In this document: one piece after another, positions 8,480-16,987 of the stretch
How the letters are laid out: each line of letters starts with the position of its first letter
How positions within the stretch are numbered: position 1 is the stretch's first letter
DNA from: JAJEBT01 sp965214975
GTDB lineage: Bacteria > Pseudomonadota > Alphaproteobacteria > MPNO01 > UBA830
Length of the DNA: 64,000 nucleotides
Direction of reading: 5' to 3'
Assembly: GCA_965214975.1 (NCBI GenBank)
Contig: OZ244055.1
Coordinates: 3,472,001 to 3,536,000 of the forward strand
Made by a program: the position numbers and the translations under genes
Notes under the pieces: generated by a model
Database searches by the model: none
Seen by the model: the letters and a program-made list of their open reading frames with translations, nothing else
What the model was told of the DNA's origin: nothing

Positions 8480-9313
8480 CTACGCGTTCTGCCTGAACTC
8501 CGGGTTGGTGTACTGGGCGTTGTGCGCCAGCATCATCTTGATGAGTTCCGGCATGGTGTCCTTCGTCGGCTCCGGATCCCTGTCCCAGTGCCCGTGCGTG
8601 TCGACGCCGCGCACGAGATGCGCCGGCCGGCGTTCGAGGGTCGATCGGACATGGGGCGGAATCAGGAAGAACGAGTACCCGATGCGGACATCGTCGGTGA
8701 AGTTCGGCGACGAGGCGTGCGCGGTGCGCTCGTTGTGCATCGAGAACTGGCCCTGCTCCAGTTCCATGTGGACGGCCCGGGATTCGTCGACGTCCTTGAT
8801 GGTCTGGCCGCGGCCGAGCAGGTTCTTCTTCTCTCCCGGAGCGTCTCCGGGCGCGTTCTCGTGGCTTTCCTCGTGACGGTAGCCCTCGTGGTGGGACTGC
8901 GGCAGGACGCGCATGCAGCCGTTCTCCCTGGTGGCCGGCGTGAGCGCCACCCAGCACGTCACCATGTCGTGGGGGGCGCAGCCGAAATACGTCGAATCCT
9001 GGTGCCAGGACACGAAGGAGCCGTCGCCGCCGGGCTTGACCCAGAAGCGCGAGCCGAACGCCAGGATGTTCGGCCCGATGATGTCTTCCGCGGCGTCGAG
9101 GATCGCGGGCTCGTGGACGAAGTCCCAGGTCTCCTGCATGGTGAGATGGCCCTTGAGCTTGAAGACGCCGGGGTTGACGCCGTATTCCTCCTCGAAGCGC
9201 TGCACGCCGTCGAGCAGCGCCTGGCAGCGTTCCTTCGAAACGCCGTTGAACGGGAACGCGTATCCCTCGCTGTGGTAGAACTCGACCTGCTCGTCGGTGA
9301 GAACCTTGGGCAT
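8480..9313 (-). CDS. Phytanoyl-CoA dioxygenase (PhyH) family protein
   Basis: Iron(II)/2-oxoglutarate-dependent dioxygenase of 277 residues. The facial triad can be read as H and D in SWHQDSTYFG and the distal histidine in RTAHASSPN. An arginine shortly after the distal histidine (DDVRIGYSFF) is placed to bind 2-oxoglutarate. The N-terminal DEQVEFYHSEGYAFPF stretch is the common start of PhyH-type enzymes. The ATG at 9313 has a GGAGG site seven bases upstream. The substrate is unknown; relatives act on acyl-CoA, ectoine, phosphonates or halogenated natural products. It is divergent from the second TRAP operon, with 183 bases between, so they could share control. Confidence 0.9.
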   Translation of the reverse strand: MPKVLTDEQVEFYHSEGYAFPFNGVSKERCQALLDGVQRFEEEYGVNPGVFKLKGHLTMQETWDFVHEPAILDAAEDIIGPNILAFGSRFWVKPGGDGSFVSWHQDSTYFGCAPHDMVTCWVALTPATRENGCMRVLPQSHHEGYRHEESHENAPGDAPGEKKNLLGRGQTIKDVDESRAVHMELEQGQFSMHNERTAHASSPNFTDDVRIGYSFFLIPPHVRSTLERRPAHLVRGVDTHGHWDRDPEPTKDTMPELIKMMLAHNAQYTNPEFRQNA

Positions 9314-9496
9314 GGCATGCCTCCCTGCTTTCGATCCGTCGCCATCCTGCCGCATGGCGTTCCGGCGTTCAAACCCGCGGCTCGATCCGCTTGCCGGAGC
9401 GGTAGCGGGTGCGTTAGCCTTTCCCCTCCCGGAATGGGCGGCGCCGCGCGTTGGGGCGCGGGAGCCGGCTGCCGGGCGGAAAACGGGGAGAGACCG

Positions 9497-10531
9497 ATGA
9501 CGAAACGAAGCCTGCCGACGGCGGCCGTTCTGGTCGCCGCCCTCGCGTTCGCCGCGACGTCGGCGCATGCGCAGAAGACCTACACGCTGAAGGTCGCGAA
9601 CTTCACGCCGAAGCCGGCGTCGACCTCGCGCTGGTTCGAGGCCAAGAAGAAGGAGCTTGCCGAGAAATCCGGCGGGCGGATCGACCTGCAGATCTTCTAC
9701 GGCTCCTCGATGGGGCCGATGCCGAGGCACTACGACCTGGCGCGCAAGGGCGTCGCCGACCTCGCCTTCTTCCAGCACGGCACCACGCCCGGGCGGTTTC
9801 CGCTCACCGAACTGACCCACGCCCCCTACCTGTTCCCGGCGGGCTTCAAGGGGGCGCTTGTCGGCGCCCGGGTCGCGCACGAGCTCATGCCGGAGCATCT
9901 CGGGCCGGAACACAAGGGAACCAAGGCGATCTGGATCGTTTTCAACCGGCCTTCGGGGGTCTACGATTCGGCCAAGCCGATCCGGACCGTCGACGATCTC
10001 AAGGGCCGGCGCTACCGCGCGCCGACGCCGACCGACGTGGCGATGATGAAGGCGCTCGGTGCGCTGCCGATCGGCCTGCCGGCCCCGCTGATGGCGGAAT
10101 CCCTGCAGAAAAGAACCATCGACGGGGTCGTGACGGATCCCCTGGGCATCTTCGCGTTCAAGCTCGGCGGGCTGGTCAGGTACTACTCGAACATGTTCGT
10201 GTCGGTGATCAGCTTCGGCCTCGCCATGAACGAGAAGTCCTACAACGACCTTCCCGCGGATCTTCGCGGGCTGGTCGACGGTCTCGGATCCTTGGCCAGC
10301 GTCGAGCAGATGGCGACCAAGGGCTGGGGGGACTTTCCGGCCTTCACGGGCTATCTCGACAAGCAGAACATCGAGACGGTCAGCCTCGACGCCGCGGCCG
10401 ACGCCCGGATGCGCGCGATGTCGGAGCGGGTCATGGCGGCGAAGATCGCCGAACTGGAGAAGAAGGGCGTTCCGGCGAAACGGGCGTTCGCGAAGATGAA
10501 GGAGCTTTCCGCCAAGCATTCGAGCCGGTAG
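9497..10531 (+). CDS. TRAP transporter solute-binding protein (DctP), system 2
   Basis: Periplasmic binding protein of 344 residues. A clear signal peptide ends at TSAHAQ (residues 1-25). The family arginine is in DLKGRRYRAPTPTD, and the KRTIDGVVTDPLG motif follows. The C-terminus is lysine-rich. The ATG at 9497 follows a GGGGAGAG site. It belongs to a different DctP subgroup from the system 1 pair, with little similarity outside the family motifs. It heads a P-Q-M operon on the plus strand, with dctQ starting 7 bases after its stop. Confidence 0.92.
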   Translation: MTKRSLPTAAVLVAALAFAATSAHAQKTYTLKVANFTPKPASTSRWFEAKKKELAEKSGGRIDLQIFYGSSMGPMPRHYDLARKGVADLAFFQHGTTPGRFPLTELTHAPYLFPAGFKGALVGARVAHELMPEHLGPEHKGTKAIWIVFNRPSGVYDSAKPIRTVDDLKGRRYRAPTPTDVAMMKALGALPIGLPAPLMAESLQKRTIDGVVTDPLGIFAFKLGGLVRYYSNMFVSVISFGLAMNEKSYNDLPADLRGLVDGLGSLASVEQMATKGWGDFPAFTGYLDKQNIETVSLDAAADARMRAMSERVMAAKIAELEKKGVPAKRAFAKMKELSAKHSSR

Positions 10532-10538
10532 GCGCGGC

Positions 10539-11027
10539 ATGCCCCTCGCGATGGCGGCGGCGCGGTTCCTGACCCGCGTCGCCGCCGTCTTCCTGCTGGC
10601 GATGGTGGCCGTCAACGTCGTCGACGTCGGCCTGCGGTCGGCGTTCAACGCCCCGATCTTCGGCACCTACGAGATCGTCGAGCTGTTTCTCGCGGCCGTC
10701 GCCTTTCTCGCGATCCCCGAGGCGTTCTTCCGGGGCCAGCACATCACCATCGAGCTCGTCGACCAGATCGTCCCGCAGCGGGTCGTCGCGTTTCTGCGCC
10801 TGACCGGCGTCGCCGCAAGCGTGGTCTTTCTGGGGCTTCTGGCGTTTCACATGGTTCAGCCGGCGCTCGATTTCATCGCGTTCGAGGAGGTCACGCCCGA
10901 CCTCCAGTACCCGATGATCTGGAAGGCGGGCTTCGTGCTCGCCGGCGTCGCGTTCTCCTTTCTCGCCGTGGTCGCGATCTTCGTCCGCGACCTGCGCGCG
11001 GCGACAAGACCGCCGAGCCGGCCGTGA
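10539..11027 (+). CDS. TRAP transporter small permease (DctQ), system 2
   Basis: A 162-residue DctQ-type membrane protein with four hydrophobic helices. It has the family-typical NVVDVGLRSAFNAPIFGTYEIVE segment and the RGQHITIELVDQI loop. It forms the QM membrane unit with the following DctM. The next gene starts with a GTG that overlaps this gene's TGA (GTGA), so the two are translationally coupled. Confidence 0.9.
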   Translation: MPLAMAAARFLTRVAAVFLLAMVAVNVVDVGLRSAFNAPIFGTYEIVELFLAAVAFLAIPEAFFRGQHITIELVDQIVPQRVVAFLRLTGVAASVVFLGLLAFHMVQPALDFIAFEEVTPDLQYPMIWKAGFVLAGVAFSFLAVVAIFVRDLRAATRPPSRP

Positions 11028-12325
11028 GCACCCAGCTCATCGGGCTTCTCGGCATCGGCGGACTTGTGCTGCTGACGTTTCTCCGGGTGCCGCTGGGCGC
11101 GGCGATGGGCCTGACGGGCCTGGTCGGCTATGCCGCCATCGACGGCTGGGACAAGGCGTTCATCGTGTTTGGCGACACGCCCTACGCGCTGTCGCAGTAC
11201 GCCTTCTCGGTGCTGCCGCTGTTCATTCTCATGGGCAGCGTCGCGACCCGCGCCGGCATGTCGCGGGAACTGTTCGTCGCGGCCAACGCCATCTTCGCCG
11301 GGCGGCGGGGCGCCCTTCCGATGGCGACGATCGGCGCCTGCGCGGGGTTCGCCGCGATCAGCGGCTCGTCGGTCGCCACCGCCGCCACGTTTTCCCAGAT
11401 CGCCGTCCCCGAAATGCGCCGCTACGGCTACGACGACCGCCTCGCGACCGGATCGGTGGCCGCCGGCGGAACGCTCGGCATCCTGATCCCGCCCTCGGTG
11501 ATCATGGTGATCTACGCCCTGGCCGCGGAGGAGTCGGTTCCCGCCCTGTTCGCGGCCGGGATGATTCCCGGGATTCTGCTGACCCTGCTGTTCGTCGCGG
11601 TCGTCTGGGTGATCGCCCGCCTGCGTCCGGAATGGGCGCCGGCCGGGCCCCGCATGCCGTGGAGGGAACGGCTCGTCGCCGCGGCCGCGATGTGGAAGCT
11701 CGTCGTCCTGTTCGGACTCGCCGTCGGCGGCATCTACGCCGGCTGGTTCAGCCCGACCGAGGCGGCCGGCGTGGCCTCGTTCGCGGCCATCGTCATCGCC
11801 GCCGCCTCGCCCCGTTTCGGCTGGTCGGATTTCGTCGACTGCCTGACCACGACGCTGAGGACCACGGCGATGCTCATCTTCATCGTGGCCGGCGCCTGGA
11901 TCTTCGCCTATTTCGTGGTCCAGACCCGGCTTCCGACGGCGCTGATCGACGCCGTCGAGGCGATGGCCCTGGCGCCATGGGCCGTCATCGCGATGATCCT
12001 GGTCTTCTACATCGTTCTCGGCTGCGTTCTCGAATCCGTGGCCATCATTCTGGTCACGGTTCCGGTGTTTCTGCCCGTCGTCGTCGCGCTCGGCTACGAC
12101 ACGGTCTGGTACGGAGTTCTGATGGTGGTCGTCGTCGAGGTCGGATTGATCACCCCGCCCGTCGGACTCAACATCTTCGTCATCAAGGCCCAGCTCAAGG
12201 AGATCGACCTGGCGACCATTTTCCGCGGGATCGGACCGTTTCTGGTCGCGGACGCGGTGCTGGTCGCGCTGCTGATGGCGTTTCCGGAGATCGCGCTCTG
12301 GCTCCCGGGAATCCTGTTTCCGTGA
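11024..12325 (+). CDS. TRAP transporter large permease (DctM), system 2
   Basis: The 433-residue DctM-type transport subunit with about twelve membrane helices. The GFAAISGSSVATAATFSQIAVPEM stretch (in two pieces around the serines) and the IPPSVIMVIYA motif mark the first half; LITPPVGLNIFVIK marks the second. The GTG start at 11024 overlaps the dctQ stop by four bases. A G+C-rich stem-loop follows the stop directly, which suits the end of this operon. Confidence 0.93.
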   Translation: MSTQLIGLLGIGGLVLLTFLRVPLGAAMGLTGLVGYAAIDGWDKAFIVFGDTPYALSQYAFSVLPLFILMGSVATRAGMSRELFVAANAIFAGRRGALPMATIGACAGFAAISGSSVATAATFSQIAVPEMRRYGYDDRLATGSVAAGGTLGILIPPSVIMVIYALAAEESVPALFAAGMIPGILLTLLFVAVVWVIARLRPEWAPAGPRMPWRERLVAAAAMWKLVVLFGLAVGGIYAGWFSPTEAAGVASFAAIVIAAASPRFGWSDFVDCLTTTLRTTAMLIFIVAGAWIFAYFVVQTRLPTALIDAVEAMALAPWAVIAMILVFYIVLGCVLESVAIILVTVPVFLPVVVALGYDTVWYGVLMVVVVEVGLITPPVGLNIFVIKAQLKEIDLATIFRGIGPFLVADAVLVALLMAFPEIALWLPGILFP

Positions 12326-12329
12326 GAGC

Positions 12330-12357
12330 CTCCCGCGGCCCTGCAGGACCGCGGGAG
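12330..12357 (+). terminator. Stem-loop after TRAP system 2
   Basis: Nine-base perfect stem CTCCCGCGG / CCGCGGGAG around a ten-base loop that can itself pair (CCT-GC-AGG). It begins five bases after the dctM stop. There is no T-run behind it, so it is not a classical intrinsic terminator; it may be an RNA-end stabiliser or a Rho-assisted terminator. Confidence 0.5.
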
Positions 12358-12382
12358 CCGACGCGCTCGACACCGGGCGCCG

Positions 12383-13138
12383 GTGCCCTATTGTGTCGGG
12401 TGCCGGAGCCGCCCGCCGCAGTCAGGATTCCTCCCCTTGCCGTCATCGCCCACCGAACGGTTCCGCGAAAGGCTGCGCGAGCCCCGCGACGCCGGACGTC
12501 TGCGACGGATCGCGCTCGACCGGGCCGGTCCGTCCCTCGCGCTCTCCCCGGCCCGCCACGGCGACGTCCTGAGGTTCATGCGCCTGACCGACCGGACATG
12601 GTGGAACGGCCTGCTCGAGGAGGCGCTGCGGGAGCAGGGTCTCGTTCTTGCCGGACAATGGTCCCTCCGTCTCACGTCGTCGGCCGGAATCGCGCGCGTC
12701 TCCCGCGGGAGCGTCGTGGTCCGGATCAGCCATCCCGTCGTCGACGCGACCTGCCGGCGGGGACGGTGGCCCGTCCGGCTGCAGGGTCTGGAATGCCCGA
12801 ACGCCCCGGCGATCGTCCAGATGATCGTCGAGCACGAGCTCGTTCACGTCGCGGAGTACGCCGCGAGCGGGTGCATGCGGGGCCACGGGCCGGCGTTCCG
12901 GGCGATCGCCGCCAGCCAGTTCGCCCACACGGAGATCACCCACGGTCTTGCGACGCCTTCGAAAGAAGCGGCCGACGCGGGGATCCGGCCGAACGCGCGG
13001 GTGAGTTTCGTTCACGAGGGGGTTCGCTACCGGGGGTGGGTCGTCCGGATCACCCGGAGGGCGACCGTCCTCACCGAGGAACGGCCGTCCCGCAAGTGGT
13101 ACGTCCCGCTGGGAATGCTCTCCCCGGCCCCCGATTGA
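12383..13138 (+). CDS. SprT-like zinc metalloprotease domain protein
   Basis: Up to 251 residues. The active site is HELVHVAEY (HExxH), followed by a third possible zinc ligand in RGHGPAFRAI, the pattern of SprT/SPRTN-type minigluzincins. Known relatives cut DNA-bound proteins or act as DNA-associated peptidases. About 100 residues precede the motif and a small beta-rich tail follows (VSFVHEGVRYRGWVVRITRR). The start is uncertain: 12383 is GTG and 12437 a possible TTG, and neither has a clear ribosome site. The gene converges on the alpha-CTD gene. Whether the two work together is not shown. Confidence 0.72.
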   Translation: MPYCVGCRSRPPQSGFLPLPSSPTERFRERLREPRDAGRLRRIALDRAGPSLALSPARHGDVLRFMRLTDRTWWNGLLEEALREQGLVLAGQWSLRLTSSAGIARVSRGSVVVRISHPVVDATCRRGRWPVRLQGLECPNAPAIVQMIVEHELVHVAEYAASGCMRGHGPAFRAIAASQFAHTEITHGLATPSKEAADAGIRPNARVSFVHEGVRYRGWVVRITRRATVLTEERPSRKWYVPLGMLSPAPD

Positions 13139-13459
13139 AGAGGTTTCCGGGGTCCGGCCGATGCGTCGCGGAGGTCGCCGTCGGGATTTCCCGGAGGCGG
13201 GGTTGCCGGTCGCGGATGCCTCCGGCGACAGGCGCACCCGCTCCTCCCGCTGTTTCGTGGCCGCACGGCGGCACGCGGCCTTTCTCCGGTCGGACGTGCC
13301 AGGCTCGTTTTCCGGAGCGACGTCCAGGCATCGACGCGCGCCCGGTGCGTGCCGTCCTCGTCCACCCGGCCCGCCGGGGTCGCCTGCTTCGCCCGATTTT
13401 CGGGACGAGGGGTCGGCGACGCGGGCGCGCCGTCCGGGTTCGCGGATTTCGGGAACGGG
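13139..13459. other. Gene-free stretch between two convergent genes
   Basis: About 320 bases between the stops of the SprT-like gene and the alpha-CTD gene. The open frames here have no recognisable protein features and look like G+C-rich read-through of neighbours. No clear terminator or repeat was seen. Confidence 0.4.
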
Positions 13460-15211
13460 TCAGGAAGCGCCGGATCCGTCCGGGGCCCGCGCTTCCTCGA
13501 TTCTTGCGACGTCCAAGCCCCTGAGACTGGGGAGGAGTTCGTACCACTTGCCGCGCCGGTTCCGGGAGGCGGCCTTCCGGCGCAGAAACGGCGTGTGGGC
13601 CAGGGCTAAGCGGGCGTACTCGAGCGTCAGGCCGGCCTCTACGAGAAGGCCGTCGATCAGCACCCTGGCGGGAACGGCCCCCCCATGCCGGTTGCCGATC
13701 CTCAGCAACGCCGCATCGATGCGGGTCAGGTGACGGAAGTTCCGACCCGGAAGTCTCGACACCGTGTTTCCCTCGACCGAGAACATCCGCGACCTCTCGA
13801 GGATCGTGCCGAGCACTTCCCGAGGCAGTTTTCCCCTGACCGGCTTGCACCTTCCCATGGCGTCCTGGATGTCCGCCACCGAGATGCGCGGCGCCACCGA
13901 GAAAAGCTTGCACAGGCAGATCAGAATCGGATTCGCGATGCTGCCCCCCTCGACCACGGGCAGCCTGGGCCGACGCCAGAAATATTTCCGGGATGCGTCC
14001 AGGAACTCGAACCAGTGATCCATCTCCACCAGTGCCTCGACCACCTGCCGCGCCACCTCCAGATCCTTCGCCGTCTCGGCCGTCCTTTCGAATCCCTTGC
14101 CGCTGACCCGATGGCGCAGTTTTCCCTGAAGCGTGCGGGCCGCATGACCGTCTCCCGCCGTGACCATCGTTCCTCCCGTCAGGGAATAGCTGTCGAACGG
14201 AAACGGCAGTCCGAACAGTTCGGCCGCGAATTTCAGGGCGCGGTAGCCTTCGCCGGAGCCGAATTCGGCCTCCTCGTAGCCGAACATCGCGGTGAATCCG
14301 GCCTCGGGAAGGATGCCGGCCCGCTGCGCTTTCGCGACGGACCGCTCCCAATGCGAGAAGGCCGCGCGCGGCGCCTTGAGGGAAATCCGGTCCCTGGCCA
14401 AGGCCACGACCTGAGACACCCGCTCCGTGGTGACGGAACCCTGGAATCCGTATTTCCCGCCGTTCCTGCCGATGTGCGCGAACGTCACCGCCGGGCCGCC
14501 GTCGAGCTGGTGGTAGGCGGCCAGCGCACCATGGTGCGCCGGGTTCCGAAGGATCAGTCCGGTCACCGCGAGAATCTCGTCCTTGAACGAGACCGCGTTC
14601 CCGGCACGAAGTTCCGGTTTCCAGGACGGAGTCCCGACCCGGCCTCGGGCCTCGGCGCGTTCCGCCGTCCATTCGCCGACGTCGGTGTCGAAGGAAAGGC
14701 GGAGTTCCGACATCATCGTCCGGATCTCGGCGACGGACCTGGTGCCGAGTCTCGGCATGCGCTCGAGATCCCGTTCGGATCGCTGCACCAGGTCGCCGAT
14801 GAACCTGACGTCGCCGGCCAGCAGAGCGTTCGTCAAGCGGTTCGACAGGTCGAGATCCTCGATTCTCGCCGAATAGAGGCGCTCGAGGCCGGCCGTGCCC
14901 GCGTCCCTGCCGTGTCCGGCCGCGGCGAGCGCGGCCAGCCGGTCGCTCTCGTCGTCTCCGGCCGACCATCCGGGGAGTCGCATGCCGAGGGCGAGGTCCA
15001 TGTCGGCCAGCCGCGCCTTGACCTCGGTGAGGCCCGCGTCGCCCGGATGCGCGGCGCGGGCGAGCTCGGACTCCGATTTCCGCACCAGGTCGCCGAGACA
15101 TTCCACGCGGTGTCTCTTCAACTGCGCGGCCGACCGGTCCGACAAGCCGAGCGCGGAAACCGGCAGCAGCAGCCATTGGTCCAGATCTCTTGCGTCCGCG
15201 TCGTCGGTCAT
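13460..15211 (-). CDS. Protein with two RNAP alpha-CTD domains, sigma4-like segment and two winged helices
   Basis: 583 residues. Residues 13-82 and 110-181 each look like a full RNA-polymerase alpha C-terminal domain (IGDLVQRSERDL; LALGMRLPGW). The second copy keeps every alpha residue known to contact UP-element DNA at exact spacing: R125, N128, G156, R158, S159 and E162 match E. coli R265, N268, G296, K298, S299 and E302. The first keeps the R, G and E only. Around 215-275 a stretch resembles sigma-70 region 4 (LDGGPAVTFAHIGR...TTERVSQVVALAR). Residues 424-488 and 496-562 look like winged helices of the HARE/RpoE-delta sort. The ATG at 15211 is chosen over an upstream TTG. Likely a DNA-binding regulator or an RNAP-associated factor. 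Function unknown. Confidence 0.78.
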   Translation of the reverse strand: MTDDADARDLDQWLLLPVSALGLSDRSAAQLKRHRVECLGDLVRKSESELARAAHPGDAGLTEVKARLADMDLALGMRLPGWSAGDDESDRLAALAAAGHGRDAGTAGLERLYSARIEDLDLSNRLTNALLAGDVRFIGDLVQRSERDLERMPRLGTRSVAEIRTMMSELRLSFDTDVGEWTAERAEARGRVGTPSWKPELRAGNAVSFKDEILAVTGLILRNPAHHGALAAYHQLDGGPAVTFAHIGRNGGKYGFQGSVTTERVSQVVALARDRISLKAPRAAFSHWERSVAKAQRAGILPEAGFTAMFGYEEAEFGSGEGYRALKFAAELFGLPFPFDSYSLTGGTMVTAGDGHAARTLQGKLRHRVSGKGFERTAETAKDLEVARQVVEALVEMDHWFEFLDASRKYFWRRPRLPVVEGGSIANPILICLCKLFSVAPRISVADIQDAMGRCKPVRGKLPREVLGTILERSRMFSVEGNTVSRLPGRNFRHLTRIDAALLRIGNRHGGAVPARVLIDGLLVEAGLTLEYARLALAHTPFLRRKAASRNRRGKWYELLPSLRGLDVARIEEARAPDGSGAS

Positions 15212-15613
15212 GGTGCCAGCAACGTTACGGGGCCGTCGGGCATCGGCACGACGCCTTGCGCGAGCGACATCCAACCGGTTCGGCAAACCGATCCGGAAAC
15301 GCCGCGCCGACAGCTTCCACTGCGGTGTCGCAGGTTCCTTGCGACCCGCGTAGCGTAGCGCTTTTTCATGTTCCCCGGAAGAGCGGGCCGCGATCCGCTC
15401 CGCGGCGGAGCGTTCGGGGGCTTCCGCGACCCGGAGTTCGCGGAGAGGCCGCCGGCGGAATTCCCGGACTCCGGTCTCCGTCGGCCGCCCGGGGACGCGC
15501 CGGATTCATCGGCCGCCCGCGGCCGTTTCCAACAGGGCGGCGAAGCGCCCTCGCCGCCGGCGGGAACGTTCCGGACGTTGGGTCCGGAACGTGAATCCGG
15601 TCCGCGCCTCCAT
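15212..15613. other. Gene-free stretch upstream of the alpha-CTD gene
   Basis: About 400 bases between the start of the alpha-CTD gene and the stop of hutF, both on the minus strand. It should contain the promoter of the alpha-CTD gene, but no convincing -35/-10 pair was found. The open frames are arginine/proline-rich shadows. A small direct repeat (GTAGCGTAGCG) lies near 15351-15360. Confidence 0.4.
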
Positions 15614-16987
15614 TCAGCCGGCAAGCAGCCGTTCCAGCGTCAGCCGGTATCTTCTGGCGATGTCGTCCTCAAGCGGATGCCTCCCCTCGCGGACCACGCG
15701 CCTGCCGCCCGCCAGAACGTCGCTCACGACCGGCACGTTGCCGGAAAACACCCATCGATCGAGAACCGTCCCGACCCCGCCCCCCGCGAACAGCGGCGCC
15801 TCGGCGTCGAGAACGACCACGTCGGCCCGCGCGCCGACGCGCAGGCCGCCTTCGCCGCGACCGAGGCTTCGCGCGCCTCCCGAAACCGCGGCCTCGAACA
15901 GCCGGGATCCCGTCGAGCCCCCGTCGGTGCCGGCGATGTTGCGGCGGCGTTCGCGCAGGCGCTGGCCGTACTCCAGCCACCTCAGCTCCTCGACGGGGTC
16001 CACGGAAACGTGGCTGTCGGACCCGATCCCGAATCGGCCGTTCGCGTCGAGCCACCCCCGCAGGTCGAACAGGCCGTCCCCGAGATTGGCTTCCGTCGTC
16101 GGGCACAGGCCCGCCACGGCGCCTGTCTCGGCGGCTGCCCGGACCTCGCCGGCCGTCATGTGGGTCGCGTGCACCAGGCACCAGCGATCGTCCACCGGCA
16201 GCGCGTCGAGAAGCCACTCCACCGGCCGGCGCCCCGACCAGGCGACGCAGTCGAGAACCTCCTTTTCCTGTTCGGCGACGTGGACATGGACCGGAACGCG
16301 GGAACCGACGGCGTCCACGACCGAACGGAGGGCCTCCTCGCCCACCGCCCGCAGGCTGTGCGGCGCGACGCCGGCGACGAATTCGCCGTCTTCCCCGCAC
16401 AGCGCCGAGATCTCCTGATGGATCCGCAGGAAGCCGTCCAGGTCGTTGACGAAACGTCGCTGCCTCCCGGAAGGCGGAACGCCCCCGAACCCGCCGTTCT
16501 GGTAGAGGACCGGCAGGAACGTCGCGCCGATGCCCGCCTGCCGGGCGGCCGCGACCGTCCGCAGGGTCATTTCGGCCGGTTGCGCGAACGGCGTGCCGTC
16601 GCGGTCGTGATGGAGATACTGGAACTCGCCGACGGAAGTGTAGCCGGCCTTCAGCATCTCGACGTAGAGTTGCGCGGCGATCGCCTCGAGGTCGTCGGGC
16701 GTGAGGCGGCCGACGAACTGGTACATCCGTTCGCGCCAGGTCCAGAAACTGTCCTTCACGCCGGACGCGAGGCCTTCGCCGAGACCCGCCAGCGCGCGCT
16801 GGAAGGCGTGCGAATGCACGTTCGCGATCCCCGGAAGCGCGATGCCGGCAACGCGCTCGCAGGCGGAATCCGGCCCGTCTCCCGATATTCCGGAAACCCG
16901 TCCCGCCGCGTCCACCGACAGATAGCCGGGCGACAGCCAGCCGTCGTCGGCAAGAAGGCTGTCGAACCGGAACCATGCCGCGGTCAC
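15614..16987 (-). CDS. hutF: Formimidoylglutamate deiminase
   Basis: Amidohydrolase of 457 residues that turns N-formimidoyl-glutamate into N-formyl-glutamate and ammonia in the five-step histidine pathway. Metal ligands lie in NVHSHAFQRAL (HxH), HVHVAEQEKEV and the aspartate of GIGSDSHVSVDP. The HSHAFQRALAG and LRWLEYGQRLRERRRN motifs set HutF apart from other amidohydrolases. The GTG at 16987 overlaps the hutG stop as GTGA and gives the usual N-terminus (VTAAWFRFDSLL); an upstream ATG at 17038 would overlap hutG by 55 bases. Translation is coupled to hutG, the next enzyme. Confidence 0.93.
   Translation of the reverse strand: MTAAWFRFDSLLADDGWLSPGYLSVDAAGRVSGISGDGPDSACERVAGIALPGIANVHSHAFQRALAGLGEGLASGVKDSFWTWRERMYQFVGRLTPDDLEAIAAQLYVEMLKAGYTSVGEFQYLHHDRDGTPFAQPAEMTLRTVAAARQAGIGATFLPVLYQNGGFGGVPPSGRQRRFVNDLDGFLRIHQEISALCGEDGEFVAGVAPHSLRAVGEEALRSVVDAVGSRVPVHVHVAEQEKEVLDCVAWSGRRPVEWLLDALPVDDRWCLVHATHMTAGEVRAAAETGAVAGLCPTTEANLGDGLFDLRGWLDANGRFGIGSDSHVSVDPVEELRWLEYGQRLRERRRNIAGTDGGSTGSRLFEAAVSGGARSLGRGEGGLRVGARADVVVLDAEAPLFAGGGVGTVLDRWVFSGNVPVVSDVLAGGRRVVREGRHPLEDDIARRYRLTLERLLAG

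Noticed and set aside
9390..9420. Promoter-like TTGCCG and TTAGCC before TRAP system 2
   Set aside because: The -10 matches consensus poorly; left out.
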